A DNA stretch of 64,000 bases from Sphingobium sp. DEHP117 (GCF_030867385.1 NZ_JAPFBJ010000001.1:62001-126000), one strand, 5' to 3'. Shown: positions 1 through 8,842, counted from the first letter of the stretch. Made by a program: numbers and translations. Notes: generated by a model from the sequence alone, not told the origin.

Positions 1-1505
1 ACATCCTCATGGGTGAAGCTGGTGCACTTGCACATCGGCTTGTTGTCGCGCTCGCCAGCGAATTCGTCTCCCAGCGCCAAGGCCAGCAGGTTTTCGACAA
101 GGCCGGTGCAGCTGCCGCAGCTTGCGGACGCCTTGCAGCCGGAGCGCACCCCATCGAGCGACTGCGCGCCGCCCGCGATACAGGCCATTACCTGCCCCTT
201 GGATACGCCGTTGCAGCCGCAAATTTCCGCGTCATCGGAAAGGGCGGCAACGGCATCAATAGGGTTTGCGGTGGCGCCCCCGCCAGATGCAAACGCCTGC
301 CCGAAGATCAGCGCGTCGCGAATGTCCGCAATGTCTTCGCCCTTCTTGAGCAGATCGAAATACCAGTTGCCGTCTGCCGTATCGCCATAGAGCACCGCGC
401 CGACGATCTTGTCCTGCTTGACGATCACGCGCTTGTAGACGCCGCGCGTCGCATCGCGCAGGACGATGTCCTCGCAGCCCTCGCCGCCTGAAAAGTCGCC
501 CGCCGAAAACAGGTCTATGCCCGATACCTTGAGCTTTGTGGAGGTGACCGAGCCTTTATAGGGGTTTTCGCTGCCCACCAGCCCATCGGCGAGGCTGCGA
601 CACATGTCCCACAGCGGCGCGACGAGGCCGTAGACCTGTCCGTCATGCTCGACGCATTCGCCTACCGCGAGCACATCGGCATCGGACGTGACCATATGAT
701 CGTCGACCTGAATGCCGCGCCCCACGGCGAGGCCTGCTTCCTTCGCGAGGGCAGTGCTCGGGCGGATGCCGACTGCCATCACGACAATGTCGGCCCTGAT
801 CTCCGTGCCGTCCTTGAGGCGCACGCCCTCCACCTTGTCCGTGCCGATGATCTCGGCGGTGTCGGCCTGCGTCAGAATCGTCTGGCCGCGCCGCTCCAGC
901 TCGGTTTTCAGCAGCCAGGCGGCGGCCTCATCGAGCTGGCGCTCCATCAGGGTCGGCATCAGGTGCAATACGGTGACCTGCATGCCCCGGAGCGACAATC
1001 CGTGCGCCGCCTCCAGGCCAAGCAGGCCACCGCCGATGACCACCGCATTCCCCCCCAGGTCTGCGGCGGCCAGCATCTTGTCGACATCATCGAGATCGCG
1101 GAAGGTGACCACGCCGGGCAGATCCTTGCCCGGCACGGGGATGATGAATGGATCGGAGCCGGTGGCGATCAGCAGCTTGTCGTAGCTGACCGACATGCCC
1201 GACTTCGCGGTTACGGTCTTGGCCGCGCGGTCGATACCGACCACCGGGTCGCCGGAGATCAGTTCGATACCGCTGTCCGCATACCAATCCGCCCCGTTGA
1301 TGATGATGTCTTCGAACGTCTTTTCCCCGGCGAGGACGGGAGAGAGCATGATCCGGTTGTAGTTGACGCGCGGCTCGGCTCCGAAAATGGTGATGCGGAA
1401 CTTGCCGGGGTCGCGCGCCAGTATTTCCTCCACCGCGCGGCAGCCGGCCATGCCGTTGCCGATGACGACGAGGTGCGGGCGGGGATCTGGGGGGGATGCG
1501 ACCAT
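1..1505 (-). CDS. nirB: Assimilatory nitrite reductase large subunit, C-terminus cut by window edge
   Basis: Large, NAD(P)H-oxidising subunit of assimilatory siroheme nitrite reductase (nitrite to ammonium, cytoplasm). About 501 codons are visible from ATG 1505, preceded by AAGGA. In order: an FAD-binding Rossmann motif VVIGNGMAG near residue 13, a second dinucleotide-binding motif VVIGGGLLG near 155, and a BFD-like [2Fe-2S] domain with C429, C431, C463 and C466. A further MCKC begins near residue 491 before the sequence ends. The family is about 800-850 aa, so the sulfite/nitrite reductase and siroheme domains lie outside the window. The gene starts 21 bp after the porin gene and is probably in the nrt operon. 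A long open frame antisense to it is a codon-bias shadow. Confidence 0.95.
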   Translation of the reverse strand, partial: MVASPPDPRPHLVVIGNGMAGCRAVEEILARDPGKFRITIFGAEPRVNYNRIMLSPVLAGEKTFEDIIINGADWYADSGIELISGDPVVGIDRAAKTVTAKSGMSVSYDKLLIATGSDPFIIPVPGKDLPGVVTFRDLDDVDKMLAAADLGGNAVVIGGGLLGLEAAHGLSLRGMQVTVLHLMPTLMERQLDEAAAWLLKTELERRGQTILTQADTAEIIGTDKVEGVRLKDGTEIRADIVVMAVGIRPSTALAKEAGLAVGRGIQVDDHMVTSDADVLAVGECVEHDGQVYGLVAPLWDMCRSLADGLVGSENPYKGSVTSTKLKVSGIDLFSAGDFSGGEGCEDIVLRDATRGVYKRVIVKQDKIVGAVLYGDTADGNWYFDLLKKGEDIADIRDALIFGQAFASGGGATANPIDAVAALSDDAEICGCNGVSKGQVMACIAGGAQSLDGVRSGCKASASCGSCTGLVENLLALALGDEFAGERDNKPMCKCTSFTHED

Positions 1506-1526
1506 GTCTCTCTTGTCCTTGGTGGG

Positions 1527-2804
1527 TTACAGCGCGTATTCGAGTTGCAACCAGAACTTGCTGGTATCGACGTCACCGGGGAATTTGAGGAAGCCCTTGG
1601 CGTCGTAGTCTGCGTATTTCGCAAGGAGCGTGAGGCTCTTCGTCGGCTTGAAGCCGATTTGCGCATCCCATTCCTGACCATATTTGAAGTTGCCGACATC
1701 GCTCTTGAAGCTGTGCCACACGACCGCGGCGTTGAGGCCCGCGAGGCTCTTGACCTTGGGCTTCACCGCCACGCCCGCGTAGATGTCTTCCAGTCCGGTG
1801 CCGGTCGCGCTGGTGGGGGTGTTGAGGAACAGGTCCGCCCAGCCGTTGAACTTGTGCAGCGTCGCCATCGGCGTCTGGAAGGCGACGCGGCCCTTGGGCG
1901 TGATGTCTCCACCCAGCAGCTCGTAACCGGCGGTCAGCGTCCAGATGTCATAGCTCAGCCCCGCCTCGGCCGCGATATAATCGACCGAATAATCACCGGG
2001 GTTGAGCTCGTAGTCATATTGCCTGGCATAGCTCGCCATCAGGTTGAGGCTGGCCTTGGGCGAGAGCTTGAAGGTTGAGGTCGCCCGCGCGCCATAAGTC
2101 TGGGTGGAGGTGGCCTTGACCGGCTCCTTGGCGTCGAAATCGAGCAGGTAGGAGAACGCCTTGAGCTTCACCGGCCCGAGCGACGCGCCCGCACCGAGGA
2201 ACACGAAACCGCCGGAATAGGCCTGACGCGAACCTGCGTCGACGCCGAAGATGGTGCGCTGGGACCAGCTGTAGGTGCCGTCGAGGCTGATCGGGCCGAG
2301 GGTCGCCTCGGCGCGCACCGCGTCGAACGTCTGCTCGTTCTGCCGCCAGCCGACCGAGCCGACGAAACGCTGATCATCGAGGTTGATGCGCTGGCGGCCG
2401 CCGGTGAGGGTGAAGGTCTTGGTCTTGTACTGGATCTGCGCGCGATTGAGCTCGATATTCTCGGGGTCGGACACCACGGAATAACCGGCGCGGCGCTGGT
2501 GGCTGAAGCCAATGGATGCCGGCGTGAAGGTTCCCGGAAATGCGGTGTAGCCATCGTCGATCGCCAGCGTCGCTTCCGCCTCGACCAGTGCGGAAAAGCC
2601 GCTCTTGGTGCTGAGTGTGATGCCGGGCCGCATGCGCATGGTGACGGCGTCTGCATCCGTTGTCGGCTGGTCGACATTTTCATAGCGCAGGCGCGCGTCG
2701 ATGCTCGGCTTCAAACTGAAGGTTTCGGCCTGGGCAGACTGCGCCGTGAAGGCGGCCGCGATGGCGGTGGTGGTCAAGGCTATCATACTGGTTTTGTTGT
2801 GCAT
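1527..2804 (-). CDS. Outer-membrane porin (alginate-export-like beta barrel) in the nitrate operon
   Basis: 425-aa predicted outer-membrane beta barrel. The start at 2804 is chosen because AAAGGGGG precedes it and a signal peptide follows at once (MHNKTSMIALTTT to about residue 27, ending AQA). The mature part is made of alternating strand-like segments rich in Y, F and W, and the protein ends in LEYAL. It resembles the alginate_exp-type porins often seen beside sphingomonad nitrate genes. Its place between the nitrate ABC transporter and nirB suggests that it admits nitrate or nitrite to the periplasm, which is inference. The 88-nt gap before it contains a stem-loop (GTCCTG/CAGGAC, 2818-2842) just upstream of the ribosome-binding site. 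Confidence 0.82.
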   Translation of the reverse strand: MHNKTSMIALTTTAIAAAFTAQSAQAETFSLKPSIDARLRYENVDQPTTDADAVTMRMRPGITLSTKSGFSALVEAEATLAIDDGYTAFPGTFTPASIGFSHQRRAGYSVVSDPENIELNRAQIQYKTKTFTLTGGRQRINLDDQRFVGSVGWRQNEQTFDAVRAEATLGPISLDGTYSWSQRTIFGVDAGSRQAYSGGFVFLGAGASLGPVKLKAFSYLLDFDAKEPVKATSTQTYGARATSTFKLSPKASLNLMASYARQYDYELNPGDYSVDYIAAEAGLSYDIWTLTAGYELLGGDITPKGRVAFQTPMATLHKFNGWADLFLNTPTSATGTGLEDIYAGVAVKPKVKSLAGLNAAVVWHSFKSDVGNFKYGQEWDAQIGFKPTKSLTLLAKYADYDAKGFLKFPGDVDTSKFWLQLEYAL

Positions 2805-2817
2805 AACTTCCCCCTTT

Positions 2818-2842
2818 GTCCTGTTGGCGTTTTCCCCAGGAC
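2818..2842 (-). promoter_or_regulatory. Stem-loop in the intercistronic leader of the porin gene
   Basis: Inverted repeat GTCCTG / CAGGAC with a 13-nt loop, a few bases upstream of the purine-rich ribosome-binding site of the porin. It is the only sizeable spacer in the nrt operon (88 nt, against 12 nt for its neighbours). It could set mRNA stability or access to the ribosome-binding site. No U-tract follows, so it is not an intrinsic terminator. Confidence 0.4.
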
Positions 2843-2892
2843 ATCCCCTCTCTCTTGAAATCTGTGATCGTGCCGCCCCGCGCGGCTGCGGT

Positions 2893-3699
2893 TCAGGCCG
2901 CCTGCAAGGTCGCGGGGTTGCGATACCGTTCGTGCAGGAAGTGGACGACGGCGTGGCGCGCGTCGGCATATTCGGGCAGGTCCATCGCCGCGAGGCGTGC
3001 GCGCGGGCGCGGGATGTGGACCTTGAGGTCTTCCCCGATCCGCGCGGCCGGGCCGTTGGTCATCATGATGACGCGGTCGGACAGCAGCACGGCCTCGTCG
3101 ACATCGTGCGTGATCATCAGCACGGTGTTGTTGAGCCGGGCCTGAAGATCCATCACCACATCCTGCAAGGCAGCGCGGGTGAGGGCGTCTAGCGCGCCGA
3201 ACGGCTCGTCCATGAGCAGCACGCGCGGCTGCATCGCGATGGCGCGGGCGATGCCGACGCGCTGCTTCATGCCGCCGGAAAGCTCGCCGGGGCGCTTGTT
3301 CGCCGCGTGGGCCATCTGCACCAGTTCAAGGTTGTGCAGCGCCCATTCCTTGCGCTCGGCCTTGCTTTTTCCCTTCGCAGTCTTGTCTACGGCGAGGCAG
3401 ACATTCTCCTCCACCGTCAGCCAGGGCAGCAGCGAGTGATCCTGGAACACGACGGCGCGGTCCACGCCCGGCGCATCCACTACCTGATCGCCGAGGAATA
3501 CCACGCCCCGGCTGGGTTTTACGAGGCCAGCGACGACATTGAGCAGAGTCGATTTGCCACAGCCGGAGTGCCCGATCAGCGAGACGAACTCACCCTTCTC
3601 GATGCTGAGGCTGATCTTGTCGAGCGCGCAGAATGTGCCCTTCTTGGTCGGGAACTCCACGCAGATGTCTTCGAGTGCGAGATAGCTTCTCTGTTTCAT
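2893..3699 (-). CDS. nrtD: Nitrate ABC transporter ATP-binding protein
   Basis: 268-aa ATPase of the nitrate/sulfonate/taurine ABC importer family. Walker [10 protein letters not shown] is at residues 43-51, the Q-loop at [11 protein letters not shown], the signature LSGGMKQR at 140-147 and Walker [10 protein letters not shown] at about 160-168. It has no C-terminal NrtA-like fusion, so it is of the short NrtD/NasD type rather than NrtC. It begins 12 nt after nrtB and should energise nitrate import with NrtA and NrtB. The ATG start at 3699 follows a GAGAAACGCT spacer. Confidence 0.93.
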   Translation of the reverse strand: MKQRSYLALEDICVEFPTKKGTFCALDKISLSIEKGEFVSLIGHSGCGKSTLLNVVAGLVKPSRGVVFLGDQVVDAPGVDRAVVFQDHSLLPWLTVEENVCLAVDKTAKGKSKAERKEWALHNLELVQMAHAANKRPGELSGGMKQRVGIARAIAMQPRVLLMDEPFGALDALTRAALQDVVMDLQARLNNTVLMITHDVDEAVLLSDRVIMMTNGPAARIGEDLKVHIPRPRARLAAMDLPEYADARHAVVHFLHERYRNPATLQAA

Positions 3700-3711
3700 G
3701 AGCGTTTCTCC

Positions 3712-4671
3712 TTAAGCCGTCCGGGCGACCTTGCGGCCGATGAAGGCGACGATGCGGTCCAGCGCGAAGCCGACCAGACCGATCCAGATCAGCGCAACGA
3801 TGGTATCGGTCAGCAGCGAGCTGTTGTAGCTGTCCCAGATGAAGAAGCCGATGCCGGTGCCGCCCTGCACCATCTCTGCCGCGACGATGGCGAGCCAGCT
3901 CATGCCGACGCCGATGCGAAGCCCGGTGAACATGTGCGGCACGGTGGCGGGCAGCATGATCTTGGTGAAATATTCGAGCGGATTGAGGTTCAGCACCTTG
4001 CCGACGTTGACATAGGCGGCTGGCATGGACTGAACCCCGGCGGCGGTGTTCAAAATCACCGGCCAGATTGCGGTGATGAAGATAAGGAAGATTGTGGAGG
4101 GTTGCGCCTGCTGGAAGATCGCAAGGCTGATCGGCAACCACGCGAGCGGCGGGACGGTACGCAGCACCTGGAACAGCGGATCGAGCGCGCGATAGGCGAA
4201 CACGCTCTGCCCGACGAGAATGCCGAGCGCGATGCCGAGGATCGCGGCGAGGCTGTAGCCCATCATTACGCGCTTGAGGCTGGTGACGATATGGCCGGCG
4301 ATGCCGACGACGCCTTCCTCGCTGACATGCACGCCGGAGAAGTCGACGGTCACGCCCTCGAACGGGTTGACGATCAGCTCGTGGCTATCCTGCCAGACCT
4401 TGAGCGGCGAGGGGAAGGTTGCGTCCGGGCTGCCGCACGCCACCTGCCACAGGCCGAACAGGACGACGAGCATCAGCAGCGTGGGCAGGGTCTGCGCGGC
4501 AATGGACCGCAGCTTCTCCTCCCACGCCTGCATCGGGGCAGGCATGGGCGGCAGTTGGCGACGCTTTATGGCGTCTTCGGGATAGGGCACGACGGTTGCT
4601 CCGGCGGCCGGGGACAGCGCGGGCGCGCCCTCGCTCTGGCCTGTGTTTGCTAGGGGGGATGAGGCAGACAT
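3712..4671 (-). CDS. nrtB: Nitrate ABC transporter permease
   Basis: 319-aa inner-membrane permease. It has a hydrophilic N-terminus of about 55 residues, a first membrane helix (TLPTLLMLVVLFGLWQVACG), then the BPD_transp_1 core. The EAA-type loop region includes LRTVPPLAWLPISLAIF. It lies 12 nt downstream of nrtA and 12 nt upstream of nrtD, a typical ABC operon spacing. It forms the transmembrane channel for nitrate delivered by NrtA. Confidence 0.93.
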   Translation of the reverse strand: MSASSPLANTGQSEGAPALSPAAGATVVPYPEDAIKRRQLPPMPAPMQAWEEKLRSIAAQTLPTLLMLVVLFGLWQVACGSPDATFPSPLKVWQDSHELIVNPFEGVTVDFSGVHVSEEGVVGIAGHIVTSLKRVMMGYSLAAILGIALGILVGQSVFAYRALDPLFQVLRTVPPLAWLPISLAIFQQAQPSTIFLIFITAIWPVILNTAAGVQSMPAAYVNVGKVLNLNPLEYFTKIMLPATVPHMFTGLRIGVGMSWLAIVAAEMVQGGTGIGFFIWDSYNSSLLTDTIVALIWIGLVGFALDRIVAFIGRKVARTA

Positions 4672-4683
4672 GGATATGCTCCG

Positions 4684-5964
4684 TCAGACGCGCTTGATGC
4701 CGAGGCTGGAGAGATAGGCCTTGGGGTTGGCGGGGTTGAAGACCTTGCCGTCGAAGAACTTCTCCGGCCCGCGGCTGTCGCTTGCGGGGCCTTTGCCGCC
4801 GATCGCCGCCGCCGCTTTGCGCCAGATGTCGCTGCGGTTGACCTTGGCGATGATGCCGTTGGTGTTGAGGCTCATCGGCAGCTTGCCCCAGCGCTGATTC
4901 TCGGTGAGGAACCAGAGATCGTGGCTCTTGTAGGGGAAAGACGCAAAGCCGTTGAAGAACTTCATCTTGAAGGCGGCATTGGGGAATTTGCGCCCGTCAC
5001 CCATGGTAAAGTTGCCCTGCAGACGGTCGGCAATATCGCCCACCGGCACCTTCAAATAGGCGGGGCCGCCGATCATCATCGCGAGGCGGGCGATGTTGGC
5101 GGGGTTGTCTGCCCAGCGCTGTGCCTCGATGATCGCGGCGGTGAGAGCAATGGCCGCGCGCGGGTTCTGATCCACCCAGTCCGAGCGCATGGCGAAGCTC
5201 TTTTCAGGATGGTTCATCCACATCTGGCCGGTGGAAACGGCGGTGTAGCCGAGCTGTTGGGCGACGAGCTGGTCGTTCCAGGGCTCGCCGACGCAGAAGG
5301 CGTCCATCGTGTCGGCGCGCATGTTGGCAACCATCTGTGGCGGCGGAATGGTGATAAGCGAAACGTCGCTGTCAGGATCGATGCCGCCAGCCGCCAGCCA
5401 GTAGCGGATCCACAGGTCGTGCGTCCCGCCGGGGAAGGTCATCGCCATGGTGATCTTCTTGCCAGCCGCCTTGCGCTGGGCGATCACGCCTTTCATCGCG
5501 GCAGAGTTAAGACCAGCCTTGGCGCCGAGATATTCCTTCGACACCGAGATCGCCTGGCCGTTGACGTTGAGGCGGGCGAGGATGCTCATCGGCGTCTGCT
5601 TGGCCTGATAGCCCATCGACAGAAAATAGGGCATGGGGGTGAGGATATGCGCGCCGTCTATGCCGCCGCCGTCAGACCCCAGGACGAGGTTGTCGCGCGT
5701 TGCGCCCCAGCTCGCCTGCTTGGCGACGATGACGTTAGGCATGCCATATTTGGCGAACAGGCCGAGTTCCTTGGCGACGATGACCGGCGCTGCATCGGTA
5801 AGGGCGATAAAACCCAGCTTCGCGCCCTGAACCTCGGGCCCCGGCCCGGCAGCGAATGCGCCGGAAGGAAACGCCTGTTGCACTGCACCCAGAAGAGCCA
5901 CCGTGCCGCTGGTTTTCAATATGCCTCTGCGGCTGATGCCCTGCTGATCGTCCTGTTCCGCCAT
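4684..5964 (-). CDS. nrtA: Nitrate-binding periplasmic protein with Tat signal
   Basis: 426-aa substrate-binding protein of the NrtA/CmpA family. The N-terminus carries a twin-arginine signal (ISRRGILKTSG, then a hydrophobic stretch ending FAAG), so export of the folded protein by Tat is likely. The ligand-binding core follows, with LGFIALTDAAPVIVAKELGLF and a conserved CVGEPWN. It is the first gene after the NasT-type leader, so expression should depend on read-through of the attenuator at 6066-6110. The purine-rich GGGAAGGAGC precedes the ATG. Confidence 0.93.
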   Translation of the reverse strand: MAEQDDQQGISRRGILKTSGTVALLGAVQQAFPSGAFAAGPGPEVQGAKLGFIALTDAAPVIVAKELGLFAKYGMPNVIVAKQASWGATRDNLVLGSDGGGIDGAHILTPMPYFLSMGYQAKQTPMSILARLNVNGQAISVSKEYLGAKAGLNSAAMKGVIAQRKAAGKKITMAMTFPGGTHDLWIRYWLAAGGIDPDSDVSLITIPPPQMVANMRADTMDAFCVGEPWNDQLVAQQLGYTAVSTGQMWMNHPEKSFAMRSDWVDQNPRAAIALTAAIIEAQRWADNPANIARLAMMIGGPAYLKVPVGDIADRLQGNFTMGDGRKFPNAAFKMKFFNGFASFPYKSHDLWFLTENQRWGKLPMSLNTNGIIAKVNRSDIWRKAAAAIGGKGPASDSRGPEKFFDGKVFNPANPKAYLSSLGIKRV

Positions 5965-6065
5965 CGAATATGCTCCTTCCCGAACCCGTTGCGCGAGGCG
6001 AAGTCAGCAGACCGCGCCATTCCCCCAGTGTGCAACCGCCGAAGCGCGAAACCCGCGATAGACGC

Positions 6066-6110
6066 AAAAAAAACCGCCTCGAATCACAGCGATGAGCTGG
6101 TTCGGGCGGC
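6066..6110 (-). terminator. Intrinsic terminator (attenuator) in the nrtA leader
   Basis: Read on the minus strand, CCGCCCGAA and TTCGAGGCGG form a GC-rich stem around a 17-nt loop, followed directly by eight Ts (6066-6073). It lies about 100 nt upstream of the nrtA start and downstream of two hexaloop hairpins. It fits a conditional terminator that NasT overrides when nitrate releases it from NasS. Confidence 0.85.
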
Positions 6111-6144
6111 TGCGTTGCCTCAGGTGCCGTGTGCGGCGGTATCA

Positions 6145-6200
6145 AGCCAGACCCGCCATTGGGTGAGGCCGATAAATCATGCCGAGACATCCTTGTCTCG
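6145..6200 (-). promoter_or_regulatory. NasT/ANTAR target: tandem hexaloop hairpins
   Basis: Two RNA hairpins on the minus strand. P1 (6183-6200) is CGAGAC-AAGGAT-GTCTCG, a perfect 6-bp stem with a six-base loop. P2 has the core ACCC-AATGGC-GGGT (6151-6164) and can be extended by outer pairs to about 6145-6171. Both loops have A at position 1 and G at position 4, the published hallmark of ANTAR-recognised RNA. An 11-nt linker separates them and an intrinsic terminator lies downstream. The hairpins are seen in the sequence; regulation by NasT is inferred from the adjacent nasS-nasT genes. Confidence 0.82.
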
Positions 6201-6254
6201 TCGGGGCCAAGATTGGCATCGATTCGCCGTTTGGGCAAGAGGGAAAATTTTGCG

Positions 6255-6269
6255 TTGCACAAAATGCAA
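6255..6269. promoter_or_regulatory. Palindrome upstream of the nrtA leader, possible operator
   Basis: TTGCA-N5-TGCAA inverted repeat just downstream of the nasS stop and upstream of the ANTAR hairpins. The nrt promoter must lie in this short interval (about 6201-6287). The half-sites loosely recall NtrC-type sites, but the match is weak and no clear sigma-54 or sigma-70 promoter could be assigned. Confidence 0.3.
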
Positions 6270-6287
6270 TCGTATAGCTCGGACGGC

Positions 6288-7496
6288 TCAATCCTGCGCG
6301 AGATAGGCGTCGAGCTGATCGGGGTCAAACGCGCGGCCGTCGAAGAACCGGTCCGGCCCCAGCAGCAGCCGCCCCTGCACCGTGCCGACGCCCGTGGTTT
6401 CGCTGATCCCGCCTTCCAGCTTCGCGCTCGCGCCCGGGAGCGGCACCTGTGTTCCGGCAAAGGCCGCGCGATAGATGTCTGGCCGGAAAACCCGCTGGGC
6501 GGCGGCATAGCCCACGTCTGACTTCACGACATGGCCAGCCCGCACCATCTGCGCATAAAGCCACGCCGCCTGGCTGACCCAGGGGAAGTTTGCCGCCTCG
6601 CGATGCTGGAACATGAAATCGGGGATGTGCAGCGGTTCCTGCCCGGCGGCGAGGGTGATTCGATCTGCGATCGCCCGCTCGATCAGATGGGCCGAGCCGT
6701 CGAGATACTCAGCGCGCGCGAGGATGGCCGCATTTGCGGAATGGCGGGCAGGATCGATGAACACTTCCCCCGCCTTGTAGAGCGCGCGAATCAGGCGGTG
6801 GACGATCTCCGGCTCCGCCTCTGCCCGCGCCGCCTGCATCGCAAGCACCTTCTCCACCCCGCGCAACCAGATGTGCGAGGTGACGTTGACGATCACGCCG
6901 ACGCCGCGCTCCACCGCGACGCTGTTCCACGGTTCGCCCACGCAGATGCCGTCGATCTCGCGCAGGCTGAGCGCCTCGGCGGCGAAGGGCGGGGCGATGG
7001 TGACGATCTCGACATCGCGCGCGACATCGACGCCGCTGCCGCGCAGCCAATATTGCAGCATATAGTTGTGGCTGGAATAACGATGCACCACGCCGAAACG
7101 CAGCCGCGTCCCTTCACGCGCGCGAAGCGCGATGAGCGCGGCCAGCCTTTGCCCCAATGTGACCGAATCGAGCAGCGCGCCATGCGCGCCGATTGCCTCG
7201 GCCAGCGGCGGCGCGATCGTAACGGCATTGCCGTTGAGGCCGAGCACGAACGGCACCGCCATCGGCACGGCCGGGCGGTCCAGCCCCAATGTGGTGGCGA
7301 GCGCGAGCGGGGCGACGAGATGGGCGGCGTCCGTTCCGCCATAGATGAGCCTGTCGCGCACCGTGGCCCAGCTCATATCGCGCACCAGTTCCAGGTCTAT
7401 GCCCTGCTCCTCGGCCAGCCCGAGCTCTTGTGCCAGGATGGGGAGGGCGGCGTCCACCAGCGGGAGGAAACCGATACGAAACGGATCGAGGCTCAC
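6288..7496 (-). CDS. nasS: NasS-type nitrate sensor (cytoplasmic NrtA homologue)
   Basis: 402-aa homologue of the NrtA binding protein without any signal peptide: it opens directly with the domain (MSLDPFRIGFLPLVDAALPILAQ). It shares the CVGEPWN motif with NrtA. In the NasS-NasT system NasS holds NasT inactive until nitrate binds. The GTG start at 7496 overlaps the nasT stop in a GTGA, so the two are translationally coupled, as expected for partners made in stoichiometric amounts. The call rests on lack of export signal, homology to NrtA and pairing with NasT. Confidence 0.9.
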   Translation of the reverse strand: MSLDPFRIGFLPLVDAALPILAQELGLAEEQGIDLELVRDMSWATVRDRLIYGGTDAAHLVAPLALATTLGLDRPAVPMAVPFVLGLNGNAVTIAPPLAEAIGAHGALLDSVTLGQRLAALIALRAREGTRLRFGVVHRYSSHNYMLQYWLRGSGVDVARDVEIVTIAPPFAAEALSLREIDGICVGEPWNSVAVERGVGVIVNVTSHIWLRGVEKVLAMQAARAEAEPEIVHRLIRALYKAGEVFIDPARHSANAAILARAEYLDGSAHLIERAIADRITLAAGQEPLHIPDFMFQHREAANFPWVSQAAWLYAQMVRAGHVVKSDVGYAAAQRVFRPDIYRAAFAGTQVPLPGASAKLEGGISETTGVGTVQGRLLLGPDRFFDGRAFDPDQLDAYLAQD

Positions 7497-8074
7497 AAGG
7501 CACCCCCTAACAGATTTTCCGCGGTGACGATGGCCTGCGCGATGTCGGCGATGCGGCGGTTGCTTTGCATCGCGTGGGTGCGCAGCAGCTTGTAGGCGTC
7601 CGGCTCGGACAGGCCGCGCTTCTTCATCAGGATCAGCTTCGCCTCGTCCACCACCTTGCGCTCCGCCAGTTGCGAGCGCGCCTCGGCCAGCTCGGTCTGG
7701 AGGCGGTTGAAAGCCTGGAAGCGGCGCACGGCAAGATCGAGAACCGGCTTGATTCGTTCCTTGCGCAGGCCATCGACCACATAAGCGGAGATGCCGGCGT
7801 CGACCGCCTCTGCGATCGCGCTCTCGTCAGACTGATCGACGAACATCGCGATCGGGCGGGCGAGCGCACGCGAGAGGGCGAAGGTTTCCTCCAGCATGTC
7901 GCGGCTGGGGTTTTCGAGGTTCATCAGCACGACGTCGGGCGAGCACGCCTCAAGCTTTGCCGCGAGGCCGTGACGGTCGAGAAAGATGTGCAGGTCGGAT
8001 AGGCCTGCGTCGCGCAGGCCTTCCTCGATGACGGCCGCGCGCGCCGCGCTGTCATCGATCACCGCTATTCGCAT
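7493..8074 (-). CDS. nasT: ANTAR-domain antiterminator NasT
   Basis: 193-aa protein with an N-terminal receiver-like domain (acidic pair at D7/D8) and a C-terminal ANTAR RNA-binding domain (about 125-185, including KLILMKKRGLSEPDAYKLLR). It would bind the tandem hairpins at 6145-6200 and prevent termination before nrtA. Where receivers normally have the phospho-acceptor Asp there appears to be N52 (LMNLENPSRD). This fits control by NasS binding rather than by phosphorylation. The stop overlaps the nasS start. The spacer to gcrA is 84 bp and presumably carries the nasTS promoter. Confidence 0.92.
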   Translation of the reverse strand: MRIAVIDDSAARAAVIEEGLRDAGLSDLHIFLDRHGLAAKLEACSPDVVLMNLENPSRDMLEETFALSRALARPIAMFVDQSDESAIAEAVDAGISAYVVDGLRKERIKPVLDLAVRRFQAFNRLQTELAEARSQLAERKVVDEAKLILMKKRGLSEPDAYKLLRTHAMQSNRRIADIAQAIVTAENLLGGAL

Positions 8075-8158
8075 TGTTGCCCACCTTGCTGCATTGCAGC
8101 ATCAATGGGACGAGTTTTGCCCGCGAGTCAACGGTTCATCGTGGTTAGCGGCAATGCC

Positions 8159-8842
8159 TCAGCGAACGCGCGGTCCGCCGAAGGGCATCGGTGGCGGCGG
8201 GCGGCGGGTGCCGCGCGGCAATTGCGCCTGATAGGCCCGGCCGCAATGCTCGACGCAATAGGGGAAGCCGGGATTTACCTTCTCGCCGCAGAAATGGAAA
8301 TCCGGCTCGCCGGGGTGACCCATCGGCCATTTGCAGATCTTCTCGGTCAGATCGAGCAGGCTCGTCTTGTCCGCGATCTCCGGGCTGGGCTTGGCGGGCA
8401 CGAGGCGGCGCGGCGGGGCAGGGGGGATCGGCGCCTGCTGATCACCCGGTCCCTGGCGCATGAAGCCGCCGGGGCCAATCGACACAATACGCTGCTGCGG
8501 ACGCGGCGCGGGTGCGGCTTCCTGCGGCTGGGGGGCGGTGTCATCCATGTCGAACGGCGGAACATCCGCGTCATTGCGAGCGGGAGAGGGGTTGGCAGAA
8601 AGCGTTGGGGCGGCGGCGCGAGGTTCTGTGCCCGGCGTGTCAGGCTTGCGGATTATTGGCTTTTTGCGCGGCGTTTCATTGGCCTTGACGGGCGACGGGC
8701 GCGACTGAAGACCGAGGCGATGCGCCTTGCCGATAACCGCATTGCGGCTCACTCCGCCCAGCTCGTCGGCGATCTGGCTGGCGGTCATGCCCTTTTCCCA
8801 CATGGACTTGAGCTGATCTATGCGTTCGTCGGTCCAGGACAA
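8159..8842 (-). CDS. gcrA: GcrA cell-cycle regulator
   Basis: 227-aa GcrA family protein, a sigma-70-associated regulator found in alphaproteobacteria that activates promoters carrying methylated GANTC. The N-terminal helix-turn-helix is highly characteristic (MSWTDERIDQLKSMW, then GVSRNAVIGKAHRLGL). A low-complexity P/A-rich linker follows. The C-terminus is Cys-rich (CKWPMGHPG, FHFCG, YCVEHCGRAYQ). GANTC sites lie immediately upstream at 8843-8847 and 8901-8905, in the divergent promoter region shared with the ABC-2 permease gene, so CcrM-linked control is plausible. Confidence 0.95.
   Translation of the reverse strand: MSWTDERIDQLKSMWEKGMTASQIADELGGVSRNAVIGKAHRLGLQSRPSPVKANETPRKKPIIRKPDTPGTEPRAAAPTLSANPSPARNDADVPPFDMDDTAPQPQEAAPAPRPQQRIVSIGPGGFMRQGPGDQQAPIPPAPPRRLVPAKPSPEIADKTSLLDLTEKICKWPMGHPGEPDFHFCGEKVNPGFPYCVEHCGRAYQAQLPRGTRRPPPPMPFGGPRVR

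Noticed and set aside
645..2078. Long plus-strand open frame (477 codons) across nirB and the porin
   Set aside because: Antisense to two well-supported genes, no recognisable domain, residue composition of a GC-rich shadow frame.
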